64,000 nt of DNA from CAYWBU01 sp942491525 (GTDB taxonomy: Bacteria; Desulfobacterota; Desulfomonilia; UBA1062). Every line of letters starts with the position of its first letter. Within the stretch, counting starts at the first letter, position 1. A program made the position numbers and the translations under genes. The notes under the pieces are model-generated. The model worked only from the letters and a program-made list of their open reading frames with translations, was not told where the DNA came from and did not search any database. Location: the NCBI GenBank assembly GCA_942491525.1, contig CALOBW010000056.1:434001-498000 (forward strand), in the 5' to 3' direction. Shown in pieces: positions 39,621-47,579 of this stretch.

Positions 39621-40425
39621 GGCGGATCTCCGGGCGCTGGCCCTTGCAGATGATCAACGGCGTGTAGGTGAAGCGGCGCGGATTCTTGAAGAAGGCCATG
39701 AAGTCGCTCTCGAAAGCCTGGTAGCCGCCGTCATAGTTCTCAAACAGCTCCGGGATCTTGCGTGAGGCCTGCTGCACCTTGGTCAGCCAGTTGAACTCGT
39801 CGTGGGGCTGCAGCTCGCCGTAGATCAGATGGTGGGCCTCCATGTGCATGTCGATCTCGCGGTAGTCGGCATCGTAGAAGTAGCTGTAGAGCTTGCGGCC
39901 CAGATAGGGGTCAAAGTTGAAGCGCTCTTCTGAGATGTTCATCATGTTCTTGAAGACATCCGCCATGGGGGCGGGCATCTCATGATGGCTGAGGCAGTTG
40001 TAGTCCAGGTCGAGCACGCAGAGCTGGCCGTCGGCTTTGAGCAGCGACGAGATGGACCTGATGATTGCGGGGGTCTCCTTGAGGAAGTACTCCAGTACGA
40101 ACTTGATCCAGATGAAGTCAAACTCGCCCAGCCCCTCGATGGGTTTGGTGAAATCCATGACCTGGAAATCGATGCCCTCTTTGCCGCCGAAGTTTTCGCG
40201 GGCGTAGGCGATGCGCTCCTCGGAGAAGTCGATGCCGATGACTTCACCGCCGGGCTGTACGATATCGTGCAGGATAGAGGTGGTCTTGCCCGAACCGCAG
40301 CCCATGTCGAGCACGCGTGACCCGGGCTTGATGCCCAGCCAGGCGGCCTGTTTGCGGACGGCATCTTCGTTGGTCTTGGTGGCGAGCCGGGTGGCTTCCT
40401 GTGAATTTTCCATTAAGTATGACAT
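39613..40425 (-). CDS. Class I SAM-dependent methyltransferase
   Basis: The 270-residue enzyme has the methyltransferase core: SRVLDMGCGSGKTT (motif I, about residue 38), EVIGIDFSEERIAYA (acidic loop), FQVMDFTKP, then FDFIWIKFVLEYF and DGQLCVLDLD. The C-terminal ~110 residues (rich in Tyr and Phe, with HMEAHHLIYGEL) would hold the substrate site. The target is not evident; the layout resembles small-molecule rather than rRNA methyltransferases. It is preceded by the double-PilZ gene (31 bases) and overlapped by a small gene, so it may act in a c-di-GMP-controlled process. Confidence 0.85.
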   Translation of the reverse strand: MSYLMENSQEATRLATKTNEDAVRKQAAWLGIKPGSRVLDMGCGSGKTTSILHDIVQPGGEVIGIDFSEERIAYARENFGGKEGIDFQVMDFTKPIEGLGEFDFIWIKFVLEYFLKETPAIIRSISSLLKADGQLCVLDLDYNCLSHHEMPAPMADVFKNMMNISEERFNFDPYLGRKLYSYFYDADYREIDMHMEAHHLIYGELQPHDEFNWLTKVQQASRKIPELFENYDGGYQAFESDFMAFFKNPRRFTYTPLIICKGQRPEIRHA

Positions 40426-40456
40426 GCTAAAAACTCCTTATTAATTTTGTAGAGGT

Positions 40457-42373
40457 TCAGTTCCCCTGTTGCAGTCGCGGATTGATCTCATTTTTCAAGA
40501 ACGTGTTGAAGCTGACGCCGGCGGCCCGTTTCATCAGAAAGAGCTGGTAGAACTTCTCCGGCGCATCCTGGGCGCCGTATTCGCTGGGGTAGGTCAGCAC
40601 CGGCGTCTTCTGCTGCCGGTAGATGCGGCTCAGGTTGCCGAGCGCGGTCTGGAAGATCTCCTGGGGCAGCTCATCCACCACCAGGGCCTTGATGCAGTTC
40701 AGCAGTTCGGAGAGGTTGGCTCCGGGCGCCGAACGGTCAACAATGAAGACCGCCTTGAGCTGATCTGCCTGCTTCAGGCAGTAGGTGCGCTTTTCGCGCA
40801 GCAGGTTGCACTGCCAGAACTCACGGTCTTCAAAGTCGGAGTAGGGGTCGCTGAGTCCCAGGGCGTCCAGCAGCAGCCCCTGGCCGTAGAATTTCTGCAG
40901 CTGCTGCATCTCGGCCGGGCCGTAGTCTTCAATCTGCCAGCCTGCGGGCAGCTTCTCGCGGCTGGCCTGGCAGTAGTGGTAGCGCATCAGGTCCAGGGAG
41001 CAGAGGCTGCGGTCGTTGATGTAGCGGCAGGCGCCGCCGAAAAAGTAGTCCGGGAAGGGGTTCTGGGGACGGTAGGAGAACATCAGGTAGTCCAGTCCGG
41101 TGGATGGCAGGCGGTAGAGGCCGTCCAGATAGTTGGCGCACTGGTCGATGATCTTGAGGCCGTTATGGATGCCGCAGTCTTTGAGGGCGCCCAGGTGCTG
41201 GACCATCCAGACTCCGGGGTAGGCTTTGATCAGAGAGATGTGGCCGAAGATGCGGCTGTTTTTCTTGTAGATGATATGGGTGAAGATATTGTTGGCCTGG
41301 TTGTAGAGGGTGTCGAATGAGTTTTTCAGCTGATCGGTCATCCGGTTGAGCAGCTTGTACTTGGTGGGGTAGATGAAGCGCGAGGCGAAGAAGAACTCCC
41401 AGAGGCTCTCCATGTCAACTTTGCTGAGGATGTGGGCCTGGACGTCCTGGGATGCGGCCACCAGTTTGGCCAGCTTCTGGTAGGCTTCAAAATCCATATC
41501 AAGGATGTTGAAGCCGTACTGGATTTCATCCCCCTGGCTGGGGGCGGCATAGGCCACTTTGGCTGAGCATCTGATGGCGATGTCCTCGCTGAAGATGATC
41601 TCAAGCTCGGGCAGGATCATGTTGATGCAGATCAGGGAGTGGGCCTGCGGCAAGCTGGCGGCAAAGCCGGTGGGCGAGATGTCGATCAGGTCCAGGTTGA
41701 TCGTCTGGCCGGTGAATGGATGGTTGAACCGGGCCGTGGGGGCCGGTGACGGCTTGGGACGGTTCATGCGCTGCTGATGATTCTGCTGGGGCTGGGGCAG
41801 GGGCTGCATGACCAGTTGGCCGTCCTGCTGGCGGATGACGGTGCCCGGTCCCTGGTAGACCAGGGTTTGGTCACGGTAGAGGCAGGAGTTGAAGCGCTGG
41901 CCTTCGCGTAAGTCCGACTGGAGCTCGATGCGGATGGCTTCGGCGCTGAAGTCAACCACGCAACCCTGCAGCCGCTGCTTTGCGCTTGAGATGCTGGCCT
42001 GGAGATTCGCGGTCGGCTGGCGGATGCTTCTGCGGCGCGAGAACCGGCTGGCCTCACCGCTGATGCAGAACTGCTGCTGCTGCATGCTGATCGGCACATA
42101 GGTCAGCCAGCGGCCGTCATTGATGACGATGTTGAGCTTTTCGGGCAGCTCGGCATCCGGCTCGCCTTTGAAGCGGTAGCTGTTCTCATCGAGGCATTCG
42201 GCGATCTGGCCGCGGGAAAGCAGGCGTCCGTCCTGGGCATGCAGCTGGATCTCATGGCCGGCAAAATGCAGATGATTGAGCTGATTGATGATCTGGTTGG
42301 GGCTGATTGCTTCGGTTGTTGGCTGGGGTGTGGCTGGTGCTGAAGTCTGGTTCTTTGTGTTGATGTTGCTCAC
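40457..42373 (-). CDS. Large protein with two PilZ-like domains, c-di-GMP effector candidate
   Basis: The 638-residue soluble protein starts with a GTG preceded by GAGGAG. Residues ~1-110 form a YcgR-N-like region, followed by RFSRRRSIRQ and GCVVDFSAEAIRIEL, a PilZ domain with RxxxR and a degenerate DxSxxG. A Gln/Pro-rich linker leads to a second PilZ-like barrel (RFNHPFTGQTINLDLIDISPTGFAASL, positions about 41720-41640) with intact DISPTG. The C-terminal ~330 residues are unlike PilZ. They contain FIYPTKYKLL, an L-D-Y-L-M-F-S-Y-R segment and many Tyr and Cys, and may be an acyltransferase-like catalytic domain, but I cannot name it. It heads an operon with a methyltransferase and a small protein. 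Confidence 0.75.
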   Translation of the reverse strand: MSNINTKNQTSAPATPQPTTEAISPNQIINQLNHLHFAGHEIQLHAQDGRLLSRGQIAECLDENSYRFKGEPDAELPEKLNIVINDGRWLTYVPISMQQQQFCISGEASRFSRRRSIRQPTANLQASISSAKQRLQGCVVDFSAEAIRIELQSDLREGQRFNSCLYRDQTLVYQGPGTVIRQQDGQLVMQPLPQPQQNHQQRMNRPKPSPAPTARFNHPFTGQTINLDLIDISPTGFAASLPQAHSLICINMILPELEIIFSEDIAIRCSAKVAYAAPSQGDEIQYGFNILDMDFEAYQKLAKLVAASQDVQAHILSKVDMESLWEFFFASRFIYPTKYKLLNRMTDQLKNSFDTLYNQANNIFTHIIYKKNSRIFGHISLIKAYPGVWMVQHLGALKDCGIHNGLKIIDQCANYLDGLYRLPSTGLDYLMFSYRPQNPFPDYFFGGACRYINDRSLCSLDLMRYHYCQASREKLPAGWQIEDYGPAEMQQLQKFYGQGLLLDALGLSDPYSDFEDREFWQCNLLREKRTYCLKQADQLKAVFIVDRSAPGANLSELLNCIKALVVDELPQEIFQTALGNLSRIYRQQKTPVLTYPSEYGAQDAPEKFYQLFLMKRAAGVSFNTFLKNEINPRLQQGN

Positions 42374-42506
42374 GCTATTTACTCCTCAAAATCTGATCAT
42401 CCTTGGTGCAAATAATTCCGTGAAGTTGATGTCAGCCATGTAGCACATTATATCTGAGAAACAAAACATAAAAAGATGATCAATGTCATAATTATGAGTT
42501 GAAATA

Positions 42507-43271
42507 TCAGAGCTCATGCAGAAGTTGTTGTTTATATTTCTCAAAATCCTCAGCGGTGATCATGCCGCTGTCGGCTGCGGTTTTCAGGTACTGCAGTTTG
42601 TCATTGGCTTCGCCCTCTTCGCGCAGGAACGCCTCTATGTCGAAGCGGTTGAAGAGCTCCTGCTGCAGCTGGTCATGCTCGGCATCGCTGATCAGCTCTT
42701 CCTGCTGCAGGTGGTGGATCAGGCAGAGCTTGTCATCCACGGAGTGCTCTTCGTTGAGCAGGTTTTGCAGCAGATGCTGGCGGGTTGATGCATAGTCGTC
42801 ATCTGAGATCAGGTTCTCGGTGAGCATGGCATTGAGTTTGTGCAGTTTGCCTTCAATGTTGGGCGCTGTTGCTTTGTGTGGTTGCTCAGGCTTGAGATAT
42901 TTTGAGATCTTTTTGTCCTCATGCAGGATGTGGTGCATGAGCCAGTCGACCAGATAGTCGGTCATCTCGATGGGGTCGATGGTTTTGCCGTGCTTGAGAT
43001 TCAGCAGGATCCTGTTGACGTCGCTGACCAGCCTGCGGTGCATCTCTCTCTGTCGCTCCAGTTCGGGAAAGCCGATGTTCTTCATCAGCTCCTCCTCATC
43101 GTGGAAGTGGTGGCGGGTGTAGTCCACCAGAAAGCGCAGGGTGTTGCCCAGCTCAAGCTCTTCGTGGCCCTCCAGCAGGGCCTTCTGCAGGCGGCTGATG
43201 ATGGCCACCATGGCGCGGTGCTGGTTGTCGATCACGGTGGATCCGATATTGTAGTTATCGTACCAGTCCAT
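42507..43271 (-). CDS. Bacteriohemerythrin with three C-terminal SHOCT-like repeats
   Basis: The 254-residue protein has an N-terminal hemerythrin domain (to ~128). Its diiron ligands match the canonical spacing: His18, His55, Glu59, position 74, His78, His114, Asp119. Position 74, normally His, is Gln (ERQREMHRR). Oxygen binding may therefore be altered, or another residue may serve. The C-terminal half contains three copies of a ~30-residue helical unit: KLHKLNAMLTENLIS-D, KLCLIHHLQQEELIS-D and KLQYLKTAADSGMIT. Each begins K-L and has (I/M)-(S/T)-x-x-(D/E) in the middle, like SHOCT motifs. The ATG has GGAGAC. Possible roles are oxygen or iron sensing or supply. It is monocistronic. Confidence 0.85.
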   Translation of the reverse strand: MDWYDNYNIGSTVIDNQHRAMVAIISRLQKALLEGHEELELGNTLRFLVDYTRHHFHDEEELMKNIGFPELERQREMHRRLVSDVNRILLNLKHGKTIDPIEMTDYLVDWLMHHILHEDKKISKYLKPEQPHKATAPNIEGKLHKLNAMLTENLISDDDYASTRQHLLQNLLNEEHSVDDKLCLIHHLQQEELISDAEHDQLQQELFNRFDIEAFLREEGEANDKLQYLKTAADSGMITAEDFEKYKQQLLHEL

Positions 43272-43319
43272 AATGTCTCCTGATTAGAAGATAAAATGGT
43301 GACAGCAGATGTAAAGGGC

Positions 43320-43892
43320 TTAAACTTTTTCGATCAGCAGCAGGCTCTCCTGGTTGGCTGTTTTGTTGATGAACTCGTAGCAGGCGATGCGGTACTCTTC
43401 ATAGCTGATTGAGCGGGCCCAGGCCTTGATTTGGTCCTGCTCGCGGGCGCCCTGGGCATGGCCGCTGTAGATGGCGATGGAGATGATGCCGCGCGGGTGC
43501 ATAAGTTTGAGTGCGCTCTGGATGGCCATGATGGATGTTTCGGCCCGGGTGGTGATGGCCTGATCGCCGCTGGGCAGAAATCCCAGATTGAAGGTGCAGA
43601 CCTTGATGCTGCCGGCCAGCTCGTCGGGCAGCAGCTCCAGCATCTGCTGGTGGCCGGCTTCAAAGAGGGTGGCGCGCGGACTCAGTTTTTCGGCGGCCAG
43701 CCGTTCGTGGGTGGCCCGGATGGCGGCCGGCTGGATATCGAAGCCGTAGACGTGACCGCTCTCGCCCACGGCCCGGGCCAGGCAGACCGTGTCATAGCCG
43801 GCGCCCACCGTGGCGTCGATGGCGATGTCGCCGGGTTCCAGGTGACGCTGGGCCGTCTGGCGGGCCAAATGTACAATTCCGTGCAGAGCCAT
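43320..43892 (-). CDS. tRNA-modifying methyltransferase of the YtqB/MnmM type
   Basis: The 190-residue protein (from ATG 43892) is close to the MnmM (YtqB) family, which methylates 5-aminomethyl-2-thiouridine in the tRNA wobble position. Landmarks are GDIAIDATVGAGYDTVCLA (SAM site), G-H-V-Y-G-F-D-I-Q-P-A-A-I-x-A-T, FNLGFLPSGD, the T-x-x-E-T-S-I-x-A-I-x-x-A-L core, and G-G-H-type loop replaced here by IAIYSGHAQG. An in-frame ATG at 43964 would add 24 residues without family character. It is divergent from the TetR gene of the second GRE operon, sharing a short intergenic region that carries a palindrome. Confidence 0.85.
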   Translation of the reverse strand: MALHGIVHLARQTAQRHLEPGDIAIDATVGAGYDTVCLARAVGESGHVYGFDIQPAAIRATHERLAAEKLSPRATLFEAGHQQMLELLPDELAGSIKVCTFNLGFLPSGDQAITTRAETSIMAIQSALKLMHPRGIISIAIYSGHAQGAREQDQIKAWARSISYEEYRIACYEFINKTANQESLLLIEKV

Positions 43893-43994
43893 GGAGCCTT
43901 CATATTGGCTGAATACGCTTTTGGCAAGGCCGAGTTGGCGGCAGAATGGATAATATAGATTCATCTCTATTGACGTCAGCGGATGACGGTGTTA

Positions 43995-44011
43995 ACTTAA
44001 CGCCGTTAAGT
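43995..44011. promoter_or_regulatory. TetR operator of the SCP2-GRE operon
   Basis: ACTTAACGCCGTTAAGT is a perfect palindrome (8-base arms around one C). It ends directly in front of the GGAGGT ribosome site (44012-44017) of the tetR gene. Binding by that TetR protein would block transcription of tetR, the GRE and the activase. Confidence 0.65.
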
Positions 44012-44020
44012 GGAGGTGCT

Positions 44021-44647
44021 ATGCCTAAGGCGGCCCGTAGTGTTGAGGATCTGGCGAGGGAGAGAGACCGCATTCTGGATGCGGCCTGTGATATTATCTG
44101 CGTGCAGGGCTTTGAGCAGTTCAGCATGCGCAAGCTGGCGTCCCGGGTCGGCATGACCGCCACCAATCTCTACAACTACTTCTCCGGCAAGGATGAGATC
44201 TATCTGGCTATCCAGACCCGCGGTTTCGCGGAGCTCTACAGCGATTTTGAAGAGGCGGCCGCCGGCGGACCGTCCGCCCTGATCGACGCCTACCTGGCCT
44301 TTGGCGCGCGGCGCAAGGATTACTACGACATCATGTTCTGCTGGAATACGCCCAAGTTCGCCGACTATCTGGGCACCAACCTGGAGCTTCAGGCGCGCAT
44401 CGAGAAGGAGAGCGGCCTCAAGGTTGCCGTTCTGACCGAGAGCGTGCTGCGCAGCTATGCGCCGCAGCTGTCGGATGCTGAGGCGGGCTTTCAGGTGATA
44501 CAGCTCTGGACCAGCCTGCACGGCGTGGTCAATCTTTTGAACAGCCGGGTGCTGCCCGAAGTGGTGGTCGACCCGCAAGCATATATCAACCGCCTGCGGG
44601 CGGAGTTGTTATCAAGACTGGATGGAGGCAGAGATGAACATTTATAA
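44021..44647 (+). CDS. TetR/AcrR-family regulator of the SCP2-GRE operon
   Basis: The 208-residue protein has a TetR helix-turn-helix in its first 60 residues: ILDAACDIICVQGFEQFSMRKLASRVGMTATNLYNYFSGKDEIYLAI (positions about 44072-44210). The ligand domain is helical, resembling the WHG-type C-terminal domain (F-G-A-R-R-x-D-Y-Y-x-I-M-F). The ATG at 44021 is six bases after the GGAGG; a longer open frame reaches 43946 but includes the operator. Its last 14 bases overlap the start of the GRE gene, so regulator and enzyme are translationally linked. It is the likely sensor of the GRE substrate. Confidence 0.9.
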   Translation: MPKAARSVEDLARERDRILDAACDIICVQGFEQFSMRKLASRVGMTATNLYNYFSGKDEIYLAIQTRGFAELYSDFEEAAAGGPSALIDAYLAFGARRKDYYDIMFCWNTPKFADYLGTNLELQARIEKESGLKVAVLTESVLRSYAPQLSDAEAGFQVIQLWTSLHGVVNLLNSRVLPEVVVDPQAYINRLRAELLSRLDGGRDEHL

Positions 44648-47579
44648 TCTGGCCACGGCCACGGCCCTCAGGGGCATGGCGGCTGTATTCAACTGCATAC
44701 CGCACTACCGTGCCCAGCTCAGAAACAGCGAGGGCTGGATCAACTTTTCGGTGGGCATCACCACGGCTGACGGGCGTGTCGCCCAGGCCATTATTTTTAA
44801 CGACGGCCGGGTCAGCGTCCGGGCCGGTATTCCCGATGATGTCAGTGTGGTGATGCAGGCCCGGGATCAGGCGGTTCTCAAGGAGATGGCGAGCGTGCCG
44901 CCCAATGAGCTTTTGATCATGATGCTGCGCAACAAGATCATCCTCAAGGGCAACATGACCTATCTGCAGCTCTTCAACTACTACCTATCGCTGCTGATCG
45001 GCGGCCATCAGCAGCGCATTCTGGATAAGCTGCACCGGCAGGATCTGGCGGAGCGCAAGATCGAGTACGGCATCAATGAGCCGGGCCTGGCCCGGGAGTT
45101 GAAGGCGCGCCAGGCGCAGCGTCTGAGTGCCGACAGCAGCGCGGATAAGTTTGTGCAGGGTCTGAAGGATCCATATCTTTCTGAATATGCGCTGAGTGAT
45201 TTTCCGCGGCTTGAGCGCCTGCTGCGGGTGCATCTGGAGAACCGGCCTGAGCTCTGTGCCGAGCGGCCGCGGCTGCTGACCGAGTGGTTCAGGGAGCATG
45301 GCTTTGAGACGGACAGGAACGGTCAACCCTGGCAGCCGGTGCTGCGTCAGGGGCTGGCCTTCGAATATCTGATGAGCAACAAGCAGCCGGTGGTTGCTGC
45401 AGATCAGCTGCTGGCCGGCACGACCACCACCAATGAGGCCTGCGGCGTGATCGTCTATCCGGACGCCCAGGGCGCCATGGCCTGGGGTGAGCTGCGCTCC
45501 ATCGATAAGCGTCACCTCAACCCCTACGACATCAGCAGTGAAACCAGGGATGTGCTCAATGATATCTTTCCCTTCTGGGCCGAGCGCAACTTCCGTGAAC
45601 TGGCGCGCTCAGGTTATGATAACCCCCTGGGGCTGCAGATCGATGAGCGCTTTGTGGCCTACTTCTGCTGGAAGTCGGTGGGCCTCTCGCACACCGTGCC
45701 GAACTTCAAGGCGGTGCTGGAGAGGGGCACCAGCGGCATCGGTCAGGAGATCCGGGACCAGCTTGAGAGTGACAAGCTTGACGATGACGCCCGCGCCTCA
45801 CTGAACGGCATGCTGCACGCCCTGGCTGGCCTCGAGACCTATGCGGCCCGCCTGGCGCAGGAGGCCCGCCGGCAGGTGATAAATGAGCGGGATAACAGCC
45901 GGCGCGCCGAGCTGATCCGAATAGCCCAGAGCTGTGAGGCTGTGCCGCGCAAACCGGCCTCCACGCTGCGCGAGGCCTTCCAGAGCGTCTGGATCACCTG
46001 GATCGGCATGCATATGGAGAACACCAACACGGGCCTCTCCATCGGCCGGCTGGATCAGCTGCTGCAGCCCTATTTCCTGGCCGACCTCGACCGCCGACCC
46101 GGTGAGGAGCAGGCTGTCATAGAGGAGGCCATCGAACTGGCGGCCAGCTTCTACCTGCGCCTGACCGACCACATGCCGCTCTCGCCGGATATCGGCAACT
46201 ACCTCTTCGGCGGCTCGCCGGCCGATCAGGCCATCACCCTGGGCGGCATGACCCCGGATGGCAGGGATGGCGTTAACGACATGACCTACATCTTCCTCAA
46301 GGTCACCGAGATGCTCTCGCTGCACGACCCCAACGTCAATGCGCGCATCAGCCCGTCGCTCAACTCGGATACCTACATCAGGCGTCTCTGCGAGGTGAAC
46401 TACACCACCTCGGCCACGCCCTCCATGCACAATGACGAGGCGGTCTTCGCCTCTCTGCGCCAGCACGGCTATCCCGAGGAGCATATCCGCGACTGGTGCG
46501 CCATCGGCTGCGTCGAGCAGACCATAGCCGGCCAGCACTGCGCCCATACCGGCTCGATCCTGATGAACATGGTGGCCGCCCTGGAGATGGCCCTTAACAA
46601 CGGCCGCCACCCCCTGATGGAGTGGGACCTGGGCCCTAGGACCGGTGAGGATTTCAAAACTTTTGACGACTTCTTCGAGGCCTACGCCGCCCAGCAGAAG
46701 TTCCTGATCGGGCAGGCGGTCAGCCTCAACAACATCTATGCCGAGATCCACGCCAGCTGCCGGCCGACCCCGCTCTTAAGCTCCATGATGGACGGCTGCA
46801 TCGAGAAGGGCCGCGACATCACCTGGGGCGGGGCGCGCTACAACACCTCCGGCTCCTCCAACATCGGTCTGGCCGATGTGACCGACAGCCTGATGGCCAT
46901 CAAGAAGCTGGTCTTCGATGAGGGCAAGATAACCTTTGCCGAACTGAAGCGGGCCATCGAGCATGACTTTGAGGGCTATGAGAAGCTTCATGCCCTGGTG
47001 CAGCACAAGCTGCCGCGCTTCGGCTCGGGCAGCGCCGAGGCCCTCGAAATGGCCAACCGCATCACCGACATGATTCATCAGACCTATGCTGGCCATACCA
47101 ACTACCGCGGCGGGCGCTACACGTCCGGCTTCTGGTCCATGTCCCAGCACGTGGCCTACGGCAACCTCTCCGGCAGCCTGCCCTCGGGCCGGCTGGCCGG
47201 CAAAGCCTTCACTCCCGGGTGTACGCCCTCGCCGAATGCCTCCAAGAACTATCTGGACTTCATCACGGATGTGGCCAAGCTCAAGCCCGAAAATATGGAC
47301 AACAACATCGCCTTCAACGTCAAACTCACCCCCGGCCATGATGATCAGCGCGCCGAGATCGTGGAAAATATGGCCGGCTACGTCAGGACCTACTGCGAGC
47401 AGGGCGGCATGCAGATGCAGTTCAATGTGGTCAACTCCAAGGTGCTCAAGGATGCCATGGCCAACCCCGAGAAGTACCGCAACCTGATTGTGCGCATCTC
47501 GGGCTATAACGCCTATTTTGTAACGTTGAACAAACAGCAGCAGATCGAACTGATCGAGCGTGCGGAGTATGGAGTATGA
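44634..47579 (+). CDS. Glycyl radical enzyme with N-terminal SCP2-like domain
   Basis: The 981-residue protein has two parts. Residues ~10-125 match an SCP2 (sterol carrier protein 2) fold: WINFSVGITTADGRVAQAIIF, a strand N-D-G-R-V-S-V, DVSVVMQARDQAVLKEM, and MMLRNKIILKGNMTYLQLFNYY. Residues ~170-981 form a full GRE. Catalytic motif AIGCVEQ has Cys626 with Glu628, and the radical glycine is Gly957 in RISGYNAYF. The C-V-E motif suggests an eliminase- or decarboxylase-type reaction. An SCP2-like domain in cis would present a hydrophobic molecule (lipid or sterol-like) to the radical site. The ATG at 44634 has GGAGG six bases upstream and overlaps the tetR gene. The activase gene follows with ATGA overlap. 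Substrate unknown. Confidence 0.9.
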   Translation: MNIYNLATATALRGMAAVFNCIPHYRAQLRNSEGWINFSVGITTADGRVAQAIIFNDGRVSVRAGIPDDVSVVMQARDQAVLKEMASVPPNELLIMMLRNKIILKGNMTYLQLFNYYLSLLIGGHQQRILDKLHRQDLAERKIEYGINEPGLARELKARQAQRLSADSSADKFVQGLKDPYLSEYALSDFPRLERLLRVHLENRPELCAERPRLLTEWFREHGFETDRNGQPWQPVLRQGLAFEYLMSNKQPVVAADQLLAGTTTTNEACGVIVYPDAQGAMAWGELRSIDKRHLNPYDISSETRDVLNDIFPFWAERNFRELARSGYDNPLGLQIDERFVAYFCWKSVGLSHTVPNFKAVLERGTSGIGQEIRDQLESDKLDDDARASLNGMLHALAGLETYAARLAQEARRQVINERDNSRRAELIRIAQSCEAVPRKPASTLREAFQSVWITWIGMHMENTNTGLSIGRLDQLLQPYFLADLDRRPGEEQAVIEEAIELAASFYLRLTDHMPLSPDIGNYLFGGSPADQAITLGGMTPDGRDGVNDMTYIFLKVTEMLSLHDPNVNARISPSLNSDTYIRRLCEVNYTTSATPSMHNDEAVFASLRQHGYPEEHIRDWCAIGCVEQTIAGQHCAHTGSILMNMVAALEMALNNGRHPLMEWDLGPRTGEDFKTFDDFFEAYAAQQKFLIGQAVSLNNIYAEIHASCRPTPLLSSMMDGCIEKGRDITWGGARYNTSGSSNIGLADVTDSLMAIKKLVFDEGKITFAELKRAIEHDFEGYEKLHALVQHKLPRFGSGSAEALEMANRITDMIHQTYAGHTNYRGGRYTSGFWSMSQHVAYGNLSGSLPSGRLAGKAFTPGCTPSPNASKNYLDFITDVAKLKPENMDNNIAFNVKLTPGHDDQRAEIVENMAGYVRTYCEQGGMQMQFNVVNSKVLKDAMANPEKYRNLIVRISGYNAYFVTLNKQQQIELIERAEYGV

